A DNA stretch of 64,000 nucleotides from Neobacillus sp. PS3-12 (GTDB lineage: Bacteria > Bacillota > Bacilli > Bacillales > Cytobacillaceae), in assembly GCF_030915385.1 (NCBI RefSeq), contig NZ_CP133268.1, positions 5,058,001 to 5,122,000 on the forward strand, read 5' to 3'. The stretch's first letter is position 1; each line of letters starts with the position of its first letter. Below, piece by piece: positions 8,011 to 15,839 of the stretch. The notes under the pieces were generated by a model. The model searched no databases. It was not told the origin of the DNA and saw nothing but the letters and a program-made list of their open reading frames with translations. The translations under genes and the position numbers were made by a program.

Positions 8011-9504
8011 CTATTTCATTAAAAAGGAAGTTATACCGAACGCAAGTGTGGTAATACCAGCGGCAATTAATGCCGGCTTCAATTTTGTTTTGGAATATTC
8101 CATGATAGGCAAATCAAGGATTGTACAAAGTGTTACTGAATTATCACTTAATGGAGAAGCAAATGCCCCAAATGTACCACTGGCAAAGACCGCCCCAATT
8201 ACGAGTAGGATATTAGCGCCGGCATGGTGTGCAAGTGTAACACCAAGTGGCATTAACAATCCCCATGTTCCCCATGAAGACCCGATAAAGTAAGAAATTA
8301 ATGCCCCGATTAGAAAAAGGATGGGAGCTACAAAAAAATGAGGGATCCATCCGCCAACATGACTTGTAATAAACCTTGAAAAACCTAAATCCTCTGAAAC
8401 GGCTGACACCCCCCAGATTAAACCAAGCATCAAAATAACACTCATTAAGTTGTTTCCGCCTTTAACAAAATGAGTGAAAAGCTCCTCAATAGGGAACCTT
8501 TGAGTGAGGAAAAAAGACAGTGTAACAATCAGTGTGATAAACAAGGATTCAAGCATTACTCCAAGTGCGTCAGCGCGAATAAATGCATTTAAAAAGCTGG
8601 TTGCGTTATCATGCCCGTCCCACCAGCTTAGAAAGAGGGTGAGGATCAGTACAAGGGAAAGAGGAAAAATGAAGTTCCATGGTTTATTTGGCACCTGCTC
8701 TTCCTCATGATCTTTTTCTCCAGTTTGATCAATTGGGTGTAAATATTTTGATTGTTTTGTAGGTAATGTAACTTCAGCTGCAGCCTCCATTGCCAAGTTT
8801 GGTTGGGGAAAATTGTATTTTTCCTTATGTAACATAGTTGCTTCTTTTTTTACCTTTTTTTCAGAATGCTTAAAAAAACTATAATAGATACCTACCAAAA
8901 TGATAGAAATAGAAAAAAAGTTGAATGGAATACTTTTTACATAAACAGCATATGCAGCTTGATGGATTCCAACATTGCTTAATGCCATATGAATGACGGA
9001 AACCATATAGCCAACGAAGGCTGTAGCTAACGGGATTAGACCCACCACAGGATTTGATGTTACTTCAATAGTAAAACCAAGTTCTTGAGCAGGGAGTTTA
9101 AGCTTTTTTTGTAAAGCTTTCATAATGGGTGCAATCGTGACGATTCGGAAATCGGGATCACTGAATGTCACCAACGTAGAAAACCAAGTCAAGAGCAGCG
9201 CACTGCGCTTTGTTTTTACTTTTTTACTAACTAAATGGACAAATCCATTAATTCCGCCGGTATATTCTACAATGCTAATCAAGCCCCCGAAGACATAAAG
9301 AAAGATGATAATACGGATATTGCTTGACTGAACCAAGTTGTTAACCAGATATGTAAGCATAGTTTTTATTCCGCCTAAGAGGGAAGGGTCTTTTAGATAA
9401 CTTCCTACTAAAAGGGCAGCGAATAATCCTGGAAGAACTTGTCTAGTCCAGATAGACAGCGGAATAACAATTAAAAAAGGCAGTAATGACCACCAGCCGC
9501 TCAT
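8011..9504 (-). CDS. NhaC-type Na+/H+ antiporter family protein
   Basis: A 497-residue protein with about 11-12 membrane segments in two halves separated by a charged cytoplasmic loop at about residues 210-275. Family features are the TFSDPDFRIVTIAPIMKAL segment in the first half, and GSSWGTWGLLMPLGVTLAHH with FGAFASPLSDNSVTLCTI in the second. The last is the conserved NhaC/IT-superfamily SPLSD motif. The start at 9504 has GGAAGGAG upstream. It stands alone between terminators, and the exchanged substrate may be sodium/proton or an organic anion. Confidence 0.85.
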   Translation of the reverse strand: MSGWWSLLPFLIVIPLSIWTRQVLPGLFAALLVGSYLKDPSLLGGIKTMLTYLVNNLVQSSNIRIIIFLYVFGGLISIVEYTGGINGFVHLVSKKVKTKRSALLLTWFSTLVTFSDPDFRIVTIAPIMKALQKKLKLPAQELGFTIEVTSNPVVGLIPLATAFVGYMVSVIHMALSNVGIHQAAYAVYVKSIPFNFFSISIILVGIYYSFFKHSEKKVKKEATMLHKEKYNFPQPNLAMEAAAEVTLPTKQSKYLHPIDQTGEKDHEEEQVPNKPWNFIFPLSLVLILTLFLSWWDGHDNATSFLNAFIRADALGVMLESLFITLIVTLSFFLTQRFPIEELFTHFVKGGNNLMSVILMLGLIWGVSAVSEDLGFSRFITSHVGGWIPHFFVAPILFLIGALISYFIGSSWGTWGLLMPLGVTLAHHAGANILLVIGAVFASGTFGAFASPLSDNSVTLCTILDLPIMEYSKTKLKPALIAAGITTLAFGITSFLMK

Positions 9505-9585
9505 TTAAAAGTCTCCTTCCTTCATTACTATTGCATAGTGTAGATGTATTTTATCCTAACCTGCCAAAATAATTTATCAAAAAGA

Positions 9586-9611
9586 AAACTCGTCAAAAAA
9601 ATGACGAGTTT
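9586..9611 (-). terminator. Terminator of the YcxB-like gene
   Basis: AAACTCGTCA and TGACGAGTTT form a ten-pair stem around AAAAAA. On the minus strand it is followed by a T-rich stretch (TTCTTTTT), matching the gene that ends at 9649. Confidence 0.7.
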
Positions 9612-9648
9612 ATTTGTAAATATAATTAAATGTAATTTAATATCCTCT

Positions 9649-10152
9649 TTAATGCATTTTTTTCTCGATAAAATCCCTGACTTTTTGGGTATCTTCTATA
9701 TCTTTTTTCGGGAGTATATAGGCGGATACGGGCGTTTTGAATAAATAAAAACTAGTTGAATCTTCTTCGAATGACAGGACATCTGACCATTTGACCATTT
9801 CTTTCCCTAAAATCGTTTTTCCGGTAAAGAAATCCTTCAACAAAACATATTCATAATCGCCAAGGATGTGCGAATTTTTATTCAAATCTTTTTTCGCCTT
9901 GTGTGCTGTGTAGTTGAAATAATATCTTGGGTAAAACAGCACCCAGAGAACACTTAATGTCAGCATCAAACAAAAAGCAGCTATTGTTGAAAGATGTGCA
10001 TATTTTGAAAAAGGGACGGAAAGAAACAGAAAAATAAGAACAGGGGCGTACCGCTGCTGCCGAAAGGCCTTTTGGTATTTATGATTCCTGCGGACCATAT
10101 GTAAATTAAAAGCCACAAACTCGGTTTCTGTTATGCTGCATTTTAGTTCCAT
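9649..10152 (-). CDS. YcxB-like family protein
   Basis: A 167-residue protein with two membrane helices near residues 37-75, followed by a basic cytoplasmic domain. The C-terminal part (KWSDVLSFEEDSTSFYLF, then AYILPKKDIEDTQKVRDFI) matches the YcxB-like domain in which ILPKR-D is diagnostic. Function unknown. It is a single-gene unit with AGCGAGG as RBS and its own terminator. Confidence 0.75.
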   Translation of the reverse strand: MELKCSITETEFVAFNLHMVRRNHKYQKAFRQQRYAPVLIFLFLSVPFSKYAHLSTIAAFCLMLTLSVLWVLFYPRYYFNYTAHKAKKDLNKNSHILGDYEYVLLKDFFTGKTILGKEMVKWSDVLSFEEDSTSFYLFKTPVSAYILPKKDIEDTQKVRDFIEKKMH

Positions 10153-10280
10153 TTTATGTTTTTACCTCGCTGAATTTGTCTTTTTCTATTATCTGATATT
10201 TTTGCAATATAGTAAAGCAGTCGGGGCGGGTTTCCTTGGAAAGTTTGATGATAGTATGCGTGATATTATTTTACTCTCGC

Positions 10281-10311
10281 TTATTAACAAACTTTAACAG
10301 TTTGTTAATAA
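10281..10311. repeat. 13-bp inverted repeat upstream of the repeat-protein gene
   Basis: TTATTAACAAACT and AGTTTGTTAATAA are perfect inverted arms around TTAAC. The same stretch reads as direct TTAACA...TTAACA...TTAATA units at 10-11 base steps, resembling PhoP boxes of Bacillus. It lies 70-100 bases upstream of the secreted protein gene and is a candidate operator. Confidence 0.5.
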
Positions 10312-10379
10312 TTTGGTAATAATTTACGGACATCCTAAGTTTTGTAAAATCAAACTTTAATCTTTGGGAGGAATTTATT

Positions 10380-11120
10380 ATGAAAAGGATGTCTAATGTT
10401 ACCCTTTTGGCTGCTGCCCTATTTTTTGTAAGTATTGGTTCAGTCCAAGTGTTTGCTGCAAATAATGAAAATGCTAATCCTTCTCCAGTACATGGTCAAT
10501 TTGGCCATAAAGGGCATTTTGAGCAAGATCCGGAACTTATAAAAAAGGAAGCAGCCCACCTCGGGATTCAGACAGATGGTAAAGATACCAAAAGTCTTAT
10601 TAAAGAAATAAGGGAGGCAAGAATTAAAAAGAAAGCCGAATCCCTTGGAATTGATACAAAGGGAAAAGATATGCAGACTATTATGAATGAAGTAAGGCAT
10701 TCAGTGATTAACCAAAAAGCGAAAGAATTGGGAATTAAAACAGAAAATAAGGATACCCAGACTTTATTCACTGAAGTTCGGGAAGCGATGATTAAAAAAG
10801 ATGCTAAGGAATTAGGAATTTCTACAGAGGGAAAAAATCTTCAAAATCTTGCAAAAGAAGTGTTTGAAACAAGGGTCAAAAAAGATGCACAGGACCTGGG
10901 TATTTCGATCAATAATAAAAACATTCGGGAGCTTGCTCATGAGGTAAGAGAAAAAAGAATTGTTCAGGCTGCAAAAGAATTAGGAATAAATACACAAGGG
11001 AAGACAACACATGAAATCTTTAAAGAAATCATGCTTAATCACGGGGACAAGGTGGAAGAGTTAAAATTATTTCCTAATCAAAATATGAAATTTTATTTTT
11101 TAGATAAGCCAAAAAAATAA
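10380..11120 (+). CDS. Secreted protein of six 28-residue repeats
   Basis: A 246-residue protein with a Sec signal peptide (basic start, hydrophobic core, VFA-ANN cleavage near residue 26). After an His/Gly-containing linker come six contiguous repeats of exactly 28 residues (about 55-222), each of the form KKxAxxLGIxTxGKDxQxLxxEVREARI, then a 24-residue tail. Each repeat looks like two short helices joined by a turn at LGI-T-GK. GGGAGG precedes the ATG by eight bases. It has no catalytic motif and I do not recognise it as a characterised protein; binding or surface scaffolding is a guess. It converges with the two-component operon. Confidence 0.8.
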   Translation: MKRMSNVTLLAAALFFVSIGSVQVFAANNENANPSPVHGQFGHKGHFEQDPELIKKEAAHLGIQTDGKDTKSLIKEIREARIKKKAESLGIDTKGKDMQTIMNEVRHSVINQKAKELGIKTENKDTQTLFTEVREAMIKKDAKELGISTEGKNLQNLAKEVFETRVKKDAQDLGISINNKNIRELAHEVREKRIVQAAKELGINTQGKTTHEIFKEIMLNHGDKVEELKLFPNQNMKFYFLDKPKK

Positions 11121-11128
11121 AATAAAAA

Positions 11129-11166
11129 TGGAAGGTTCTTAAGACTTTTCTCTTAAGAACCTTCCA
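11129..11166. terminator. Bidirectional terminator overlapping the kinase stop
   Basis: TGGAAGGTTCTTAAG pairs perfectly with CTTAAGAACCTTCCA. The 3' arm contains the last codons of the kinase gene on the minus strand, and T-rich runs lie on both sides. Confidence 0.85.
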
Positions 11167-12682
11167 CAATTTTGTTATTTAACGGTAAAGTAACTAGAAA
11201 AACGGACCCTTCTCCCACTTGACTCTCAACATCTATACTTCCTCCGTGTGCATCTACAATTGATTTAGTTATTGCCAGACCAAGTCCGGCACCGCCATGC
11301 TGCCTTGTACGGGAGGGGTCGGCTCGATAAAAACGGTCGAATAAATGTGGTAAATGTTCTGGTTTAATTCCTGGTCCATTATCTTGTATTGAAAGTTCTG
11401 CATTTTGATTCGAAGCCACTAAATTTAGACGAATCCATCCTTTTTCAGGGTCTGTATGCTGGACAGCATTATTAAACAAGTTTAGGATTATTTGTTTAAG
11501 CTTATCAGCCTCAAAATCCCCGATTATTCCCTCCTTAAGATCAAAATCAACTTTCCGATTACCAGCAATGACATGAAGCTGCGGTACCATCTCTCTCACT
11601 AGTTCAAAAAGGTTGACACGGGATACTTGTAACTTAGGGGTCTGGTCCATCTTGGTTAAAAATAATAAATCCTCTACTAATTTAATAATCCGTTTTGATT
11701 CACCTTGCATACTGTTAAGAGCTTTAAACAGCTGCTCAGGACAATTCGCGGCACCCCGTAACAAGACTTCAACAAAACCATTGATAGAAGTTAGCGGTGT
11801 TCTTAATTCATGGGAGGCATCAGCAATAAAACGTCGCATTTGCTCTTTTGTTTCTCTTTCATACTCGAAGGATATCTCTAATCTCTCCAACATTCCATTA
11901 AAGGATTGGGCCAATCGATCGATTTCTTCTTGTCCTTGTTCAACAGGCAAGTGCTCTGCTAAATTGCCGGCATTCGTATTCTTCACAGCGTCCACTATTT
12001 TTGATAATGGAATGAGCGTATTTTTAAGAACCCGCAAATAAATGACAAGTCCTGCTGAGAGGGCAAGGACTGATAGGATGATAAAAATAAATAATTGCTG
12101 AAGTAAAACATGCTGAAGGGAAGCAGTACTAATGCCCATTTGCAAAATACCACTAACATTGTCTTGATTTTGGTCGGGCTGTCCGTGTACCGGTTTAAAA
12201 ACAATTAATTGCTGTACTCCTTTTGCATTAGCAGCGATCTCATATTTTGCATGCTTATTATTTGAAAAATTCGTTGTCAGTGAGGCGTAATCTTTTATTG
12301 AGAGTTTTGGGGCTTGTAGACTATCATTTCCTAAAAGATCGGTAAAACTTCCATCTTGGTCAATATAAGCTAAGGATATATCCTGCAAAAAAAAGACTTT
12401 GTTTTGATCATGTGGAGGTTGATTCTCCACATTATTACTCCGTTGAGAAAAAGCTGGTCCCATATCCCCAAATGTTCCAATATCCCTGGGTAAAGACATC
12501 AACTTTGAGTTCAAGGTGTCTGCTTCGTTCTGGTAAAGAAAATCTTTCATAACGAAGTACTGCAACAATCCAATCGCAAGCAGAATAAAAGCCAAAATAA
12601 ATAATGTCCTTGCCAATAGCTGATAGCGTAACGAATAAGGCAAAAATAGTTTGTGAAAAATTGATTGCTTCTTCTTTTTCAT
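11153..12682 (-). CDS. Sensor histidine kinase (OmpR-system, YkoH-like)
   Basis: A 509-residue membrane kinase. TM1 is at about residues 22-44, an extracytoplasmic sensor domain at 45-195, TM2 at 196-218, HAMP at 218-272, then HisKA with phospho-acceptor H291 in FIADASHELRTPLTSI. The HATPase domain has the N box ILNLFNNAVQHTD, G1 IQDNGPGI, F box DRFYRAD and G2 GAGLGLAI, all intact. It overlaps the response-regulator gene by four bases (ATGA). The sensor domain has no recognised ligand motif, so the stimulus is unknown. Confidence 0.93.
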   Translation of the reverse strand: MKKKKQSIFHKLFLPYSLRYQLLARTLFILAFILLAIGLLQYFVMKDFLYQNEADTLNSKLMSLPRDIGTFGDMGPAFSQRSNNVENQPPHDQNKVFFLQDISLAYIDQDGSFTDLLGNDSLQAPKLSIKDYASLTTNFSNNKHAKYEIAANAKGVQQLIVFKPVHGQPDQNQDNVSGILQMGISTASLQHVLLQQLFIFIILSVLALSAGLVIYLRVLKNTLIPLSKIVDAVKNTNAGNLAEHLPVEQGQEEIDRLAQSFNGMLERLEISFEYERETKEQMRRFIADASHELRTPLTSINGFVEVLLRGAANCPEQLFKALNSMQGESKRIIKLVEDLLFLTKMDQTPKLQVSRVNLFELVREMVPQLHVIAGNRKVDFDLKEGIIGDFEADKLKQIILNLFNNAVQHTDPEKGWIRLNLVASNQNAELSIQDNGPGIKPEHLPHLFDRFYRADPSRTRQHGGAGLGLAITKSIVDAHGGSIDVESQVGEGSVFLVTLPLNNKIVEGS

Positions 12683-13365
12683 GATATGTCCACCCTGTAC
12701 CCAGAGCCTCGAATGGTACGAATAACATGATGATCTTTATCATTCAATTTATCTCTTAATGAACGGATGTATACTTCAACGATGTTTTCTTCGCCTTGAA
12801 AATCGTAGCCCCACACTCGATCTAGGATCACCCCTTTACTCATGACATTTCCATGATTCATAACTAAAAATTTAAGAAGTTCGTACTCGGTAGGTGATAG
12901 TTCCAATACCCTTTCGTTATAAACAAATTCTTTTCTGCGGTCATCCAGCTTGAATGGCCCGTACTTCACTTCACTAAACAAATTAGGAAATTGATTTCTT
13001 AGACGTGCCTGGATTCTTGCCAGCAATTCTTCGAAACTAAATGGCTTGATGACATAATCGTCTGCTCCAATCGTTAATCCCTTCACTCGATCTTCCACTT
13101 CGTCTTTAGCTGTTAGCATGATAATGGAAGTTTGAGAGCCGCTTTTTTTGAGCATCTTGCACACTTCAAAACCGTCCATTCCTGGCATCATGACATCTAA
13201 AATAGCCACATGCGGCTGGAATTCCTGTGCGATATTGATAGCGCTCATCCCGTCAGGTGCAGTTTTAATTTCATACCCCTCATTCATCAATCCCAATTCT
13301 AAAAATTGTAAAATATGCGGTTCGTCATCGACAAGTAAAATTCGGATACCTTCCATTGAATTCAA
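12679..13365 (-). CDS. OmpR-family response regulator (YkoG-like)
   Basis: A receiver domain with the acidic DDE pocket near the start, phospho-acceptor D57 in LDVMMPGMDG, conserved K in YVIKPFSFEEL, then an OmpR winged helix (LSPTEYELLKFLVMNHG...RVWGYDF...RTIRGSGYRVD). I prefer the TTG at 13365, eight bases after GGAGG, giving 228 residues. The ATGs at 13380 and 13371 overlap or abut the RBS, and the ATG at 13356 is too far. It is co-transcribed with the kinase and probably autoregulated through the TTCAG repeats upstream. Confidence 0.93.
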   Translation of the reverse strand: MNSMEGIRILLVDDEPHILQFLELGLMNEGYEIKTAPDGMSAINIAQEFQPHVAILDVMMPGMDGFEVCKMLKKSGSQTSIIMLTAKDEVEDRVKGLTIGADDYVIKPFSFEELLARIQARLRNQFPNLFSEVKYGPFKLDDRRKEFVYNERVLELSPTEYELLKFLVMNHGNVMSKGVILDRVWGYDFQGEENIVEVYIRSLRDKLNDKDHHVIRTIRGSGYRVDIS

Positions 13366-13399
13366 TCCCATTACCTCCATTATTTTTACGTAAATAGTA

Positions 13400-13449
13400 T
13401 CTTATATAAAGCTGAAATTTACCTGAATGATGCCTGAACTTCAACTTAA
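13400..13449 (-). promoter_or_regulatory. Promoter with 11-bp-spaced TTCAG operator repeats
   Basis: Read on the minus strand, TTCAG occurs at 13438-13434, 13427-13423 and 13416-13412, exactly 11 bases apart, with a degenerate fourth copy (TTAAG) at 13449-13445. They are followed after four bases by TATAAG as a -10. One-helical-turn direct repeats are how OmpR-family regulators bind, so this is the likely autoregulatory operator. Confidence 0.7.
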
Positions 13450-13500
13450 TGATTGCGTTTATACCATATTATAAACCAGTTTGTAAAAAGAAAAATGATT

Positions 13501-13538
13501 TTCAGGAAACATTCAGCTAACTCTCAAGTTGGATTCAG
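13501..13538 (+). promoter_or_regulatory. Second TTCAG operator cluster, plus orientation
   Basis: TTCAG at 13501, 13512 and 13534, with CTCAA at 13523, gives four units with an 11-base period in the opposite orientation to the cluster at 13400-13449. A plausible second target site of the same regulator, but no clear -10 follows; the repeats run directly into a short ORF remnant. Confidence 0.6.
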
Positions 13539-13729
13539 CTTGCCAGTACATGAACCAGCAGAATCAGATGAATGGACAAAGTCAGCCAATGAGCCAAAAC
13601 CTGGCAAATAATCAAACACAGAGCCAAGCAAGTAATAATTCCAACAGGCAATTCCCAGGGCCTGGAGGAAGCAGTTGTTTAATTAATACAAAGTGCTCTA
13701 TTGTTAACAGTAAAAATGCATTGCGGTGA
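13529..13729 (+). pseudogene. Possible remnant of a regulated Gln/Asn-rich gene
   Basis: An open frame of 66 codons with Gln/Asn/Ser-rich composition (NQQNQMNGQSQPMSQ, then QFPGPGGSS) and a strong terminator after it. It has no RBS, its TTG start lies within the operator repeats, and nothing fits a promoter. The simplest reading is the 3' remnant of a gene once driven by the plus-strand TTCAG cluster, joined to it by deletion. It may also be non-coding. Confidence 0.3.
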
Positions 13730-13767
13730 AAAAAAGTCCCTCATTTAAAAAAATGAGGGACTTTTTT
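13730..13767 (+). terminator. Strong terminator
   Basis: AAAAAGTCCCTCATTT and AAATGAGGGACTTTTTT form a perfect stem around AAAA with a T run. Confidence 0.88.
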
Positions 13768-13867
13768 GGTATTTGATAATAGTAGATAGATAAAAGAGAA
13801 GCAACTATTGAATATACTAAGCTATAATGAATAAAGAATTACTATTTAAAAGGAATGTGGAGGCCCT

Positions 13868-14941
13868 ATGAATATCAAAGATAAGGTTAAACAACTCCCA
13901 TCTTCCCCTGGTGTTTATTTAATGAAAGATTCCTTAGGAAGCATTTTGTATGTAGGAAAATCGAAAAATCTAAAGAATAGAGTTCAATCTTATTTTCAAA
14001 ACTCCAACAATCATTCTAAGAAGGTTGAAAAGCTAGTTCATCATTTAAAGGATTTCGACTTTATTGTAACAGATACAGAGTTCGAAGCATTTATGCTGGA
14101 ATGTAAATTAATTAAAGAATATCAACCGCTTTACAATAAACTGATGAAAAGTCCAAAATCCTATACGTATATTAGGATTCAAATGGAAAAAGGACTTGAA
14201 CTAGCTTCTGAAATGAATGAGAATGGCAACGAGCTTTACTTTGGACCATACACAAGTAAAAGTACGGCAGAAAAAGCATTACAAGGATTGAAAGATTTTT
14301 ATAAAATAAACTGTAATCGTCCATCAAGTAAAAAGCCATGTTTGAACTTCTCTCTTGGTATGTGTATTGGAATGTGTTTTGAAAAATCAGCATTGGTACA
14401 ATATCGCCACATCATAGATAGAATCATTCGTTTGCTTGAAGGCAGTGATGAGAGTGGCCTTGAGGAAATAAAGCAACAAATGAAGATTGCTTCAGAGAGT
14501 TATGACTTTGAAAGGGCTGTTAAGATTAGAGACGATATTGATTCAATTAATTCTCTTTTAAAAAAAGAAAAAGTAATTGAATTTACGAAAGAAAATAAGA
14601 ATATCGTTATGATTGAACCACTAAAGGAAAGCTTGATAAAACTCTTCCTTATTAAGGGAAACAAAGTTCTCTTTAGCCAAAAGGCAAAAATGTCCGAGCC
14701 ACTTGGCGATTGGGTTAAGTTAAAAATATTAAACTACTTTAACATAGATTCCCATCCTTCAACAATGGAAATAGGTAAAGAAAATATAGATGAAGCCCAA
14801 ATAGTCTATAGCTATTTGAGGAACGCATCATGTAAATATTTGATTATCCCTGAAAAATGGCTTTTTACCAAGAATCATTACAAAATTGACAAAGCTCTAA
14901 ACAAATTTCTAAATGATCCCAGTTTAATAGGAGCTAAATAG
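13868..14941 (+). CDS. Short UvrC-like GIY-YIG nuclease
   Basis: A 357-residue protein. The GIY-YIG domain has GVY at 15-17, YVG at 28-30, the catalytic arginine near R38 and glutamate E78 in AFMLECKLIKEYQP. A four-cysteine-like segment follows (NCNRPSSKKPCLNFSLGMCIGMC), then a UVR motif (ESYDFERAVKIRDDIDSI) that in UvrC contacts UvrB. The RNase-H-like nuclease domain and the C-terminal helix-hairpin-helix of UvrC (about 590-610 residues) are absent, so it could make only the 3' incision, like Cho of E. coli. The ATG has GTGGAGG upstream. It is a single-gene unit. Confidence 0.85.
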   Translation: MNIKDKVKQLPSSPGVYLMKDSLGSILYVGKSKNLKNRVQSYFQNSNNHSKKVEKLVHHLKDFDFIVTDTEFEAFMLECKLIKEYQPLYNKLMKSPKSYTYIRIQMEKGLELASEMNENGNELYFGPYTSKSTAEKALQGLKDFYKINCNRPSSKKPCLNFSLGMCIGMCFEKSALVQYRHIIDRIIRLLEGSDESGLEEIKQQMKIASESYDFERAVKIRDDIDSINSLLKKEKVIEFTKENKNIVMIEPLKESLIKLFLIKGNKVLFSQKAKMSEPLGDWVKLKILNYFNIDSHPSTMEIGKENIDEAQIVYSYLRNASCKYLIIPEKWLFTKNHYKIDKALNKFLNDPSLIGAK

Positions 14942-15001
14942 AATACTTACAACTATACTTAAAATAAGTTGAAGTATTGGATGATAAAACAACATGACAA
15001 A

Positions 15002-15043
15002 AAAACGCAAGAATATTTCGTCGTGAAATATCTTGCGTTTTTT
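15002..15043. terminator. Terminator of the UvrC-like gene
   Basis: ACGCAAGAATATTTC and GAAATATCTTGCGT form a long stem with T7, and A's upstream, so it may work for the converging small gene as well. Confidence 0.85.
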
Positions 15044-15047
15044 TATT

Positions 15048-15371
15048 TTAGCATAATTGCTGCCAAACTCTTGAAGTATTCGTTACAGAATGTTTTTCAA
15101 TAAGGGAATAGGCTGCATTTGTAATTGCTTGTGATAATGTTTCACCAGTTCCTTTTACTTCGTTAAAACTAACCTCTGATTCTCCATTTGTATGAAAAGT
15201 AAAACCATACTCTTCTAACTTTTGAACAATTAGCATTGCATGACCAAGGTTATGCTCAGGCTGGAATTCGGAATCATGTATGAATACACCTTTTTCACAA
15301 TCATACCATCTGTCCCATCTGTTTAATGCCCAACCTAGTATTCTACGAGCGATTGAATCTGTTTTATTCAT
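15048..15371 (-). CDS. Phage-type ABA-sandwich (BC1872-like) protein
   Basis: A 107-residue soluble protein. Its pattern (NRWDRWYDCEKG, then FQPEHNLGHAMLIVQKLEEYG, a F-x-F-x-x-G strand, and ETLSQAITNAAYSLIEKH) resembles the phage ABA-sandwich domain of BC1872-like proteins common in Bacillus phages and genomes. The ATG has AAGGGGC upstream. Function unknown; possibly a phage-derived single gene, since no other phage genes are nearby. Confidence 0.6.
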   Translation of the reverse strand: MNKTDSIARRILGWALNRWDRWYDCEKGVFIHDSEFQPEHNLGHAMLIVQKLEEYGFTFHTNGESEVSFNEVKGTGETLSQAITNAAYSLIEKHSVTNTSRVWQQLC

Positions 15372-15595
15372 ATCTATTTGCCCCTTTTCTTGGAAAATTT
15401 ATTATTATATAACAGTTGTAATTGGTTGTTTATATTATATAACACAGATTCAAAAATCGACAACCCCTTTTTTGATTTTTTTAAATATTTTTTAATATAA
15501 GTCTTTTCTGTATTCCGTAGATGAAAACAGATGATTATCTTAATCGATAATAGACAAGAATGAGGAAAGGAATTTATTATGATGAGGTGAACGGT

Positions 15596-15769
15596 ATGAA
15601 AGACCCCTTTGAATACTCGGAAATTTTTTACAACGAAGCGATTATGTACTTAGAAACAAAATGGAACCGACAATTAAATGATCACGAACGGCATGTGCTG
15701 GTCGAAGGCTATCGCTTTGGAAGAATGATTGAAGCAGAAGATGAAATTAAAATAATATTTACTAAATGA
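15596..15769 (+). CDS. Small hypothetical protein, 57 residues
   Basis: The start at 15596 follows GAGGTGA by five bases, giving MKDPFEYSEIFYNEAIMYL and an acidic, helical 57-residue protein. An upstream in-frame ATG at 15560 would add 12 residues without a better RBS. I do not recognise a family. It lies between an AT-rich leader and pglX, and could be co-transcribed with pglX, as no terminator separates them. Confidence 0.55.
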   Translation: MKDPFEYSEIFYNEAIMYLETKWNRQLNDHERHVLVEGYRFGRMIEAEDEIKIIFTK

Positions 15770-15839
15770 TGATAAAATGAATTGGCATTATTCATGCAAG
15801 CTTAAGATAGAATAAACCTTATTAGCGGGAGATGTTTGG

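Noticed and set aside
9544..9744. 66-codon plus-strand ORF near the YcxB-like gene
   Set aside because: It overlaps the 3' end of that gene on the opposite strand and contains its terminator; no RBS.
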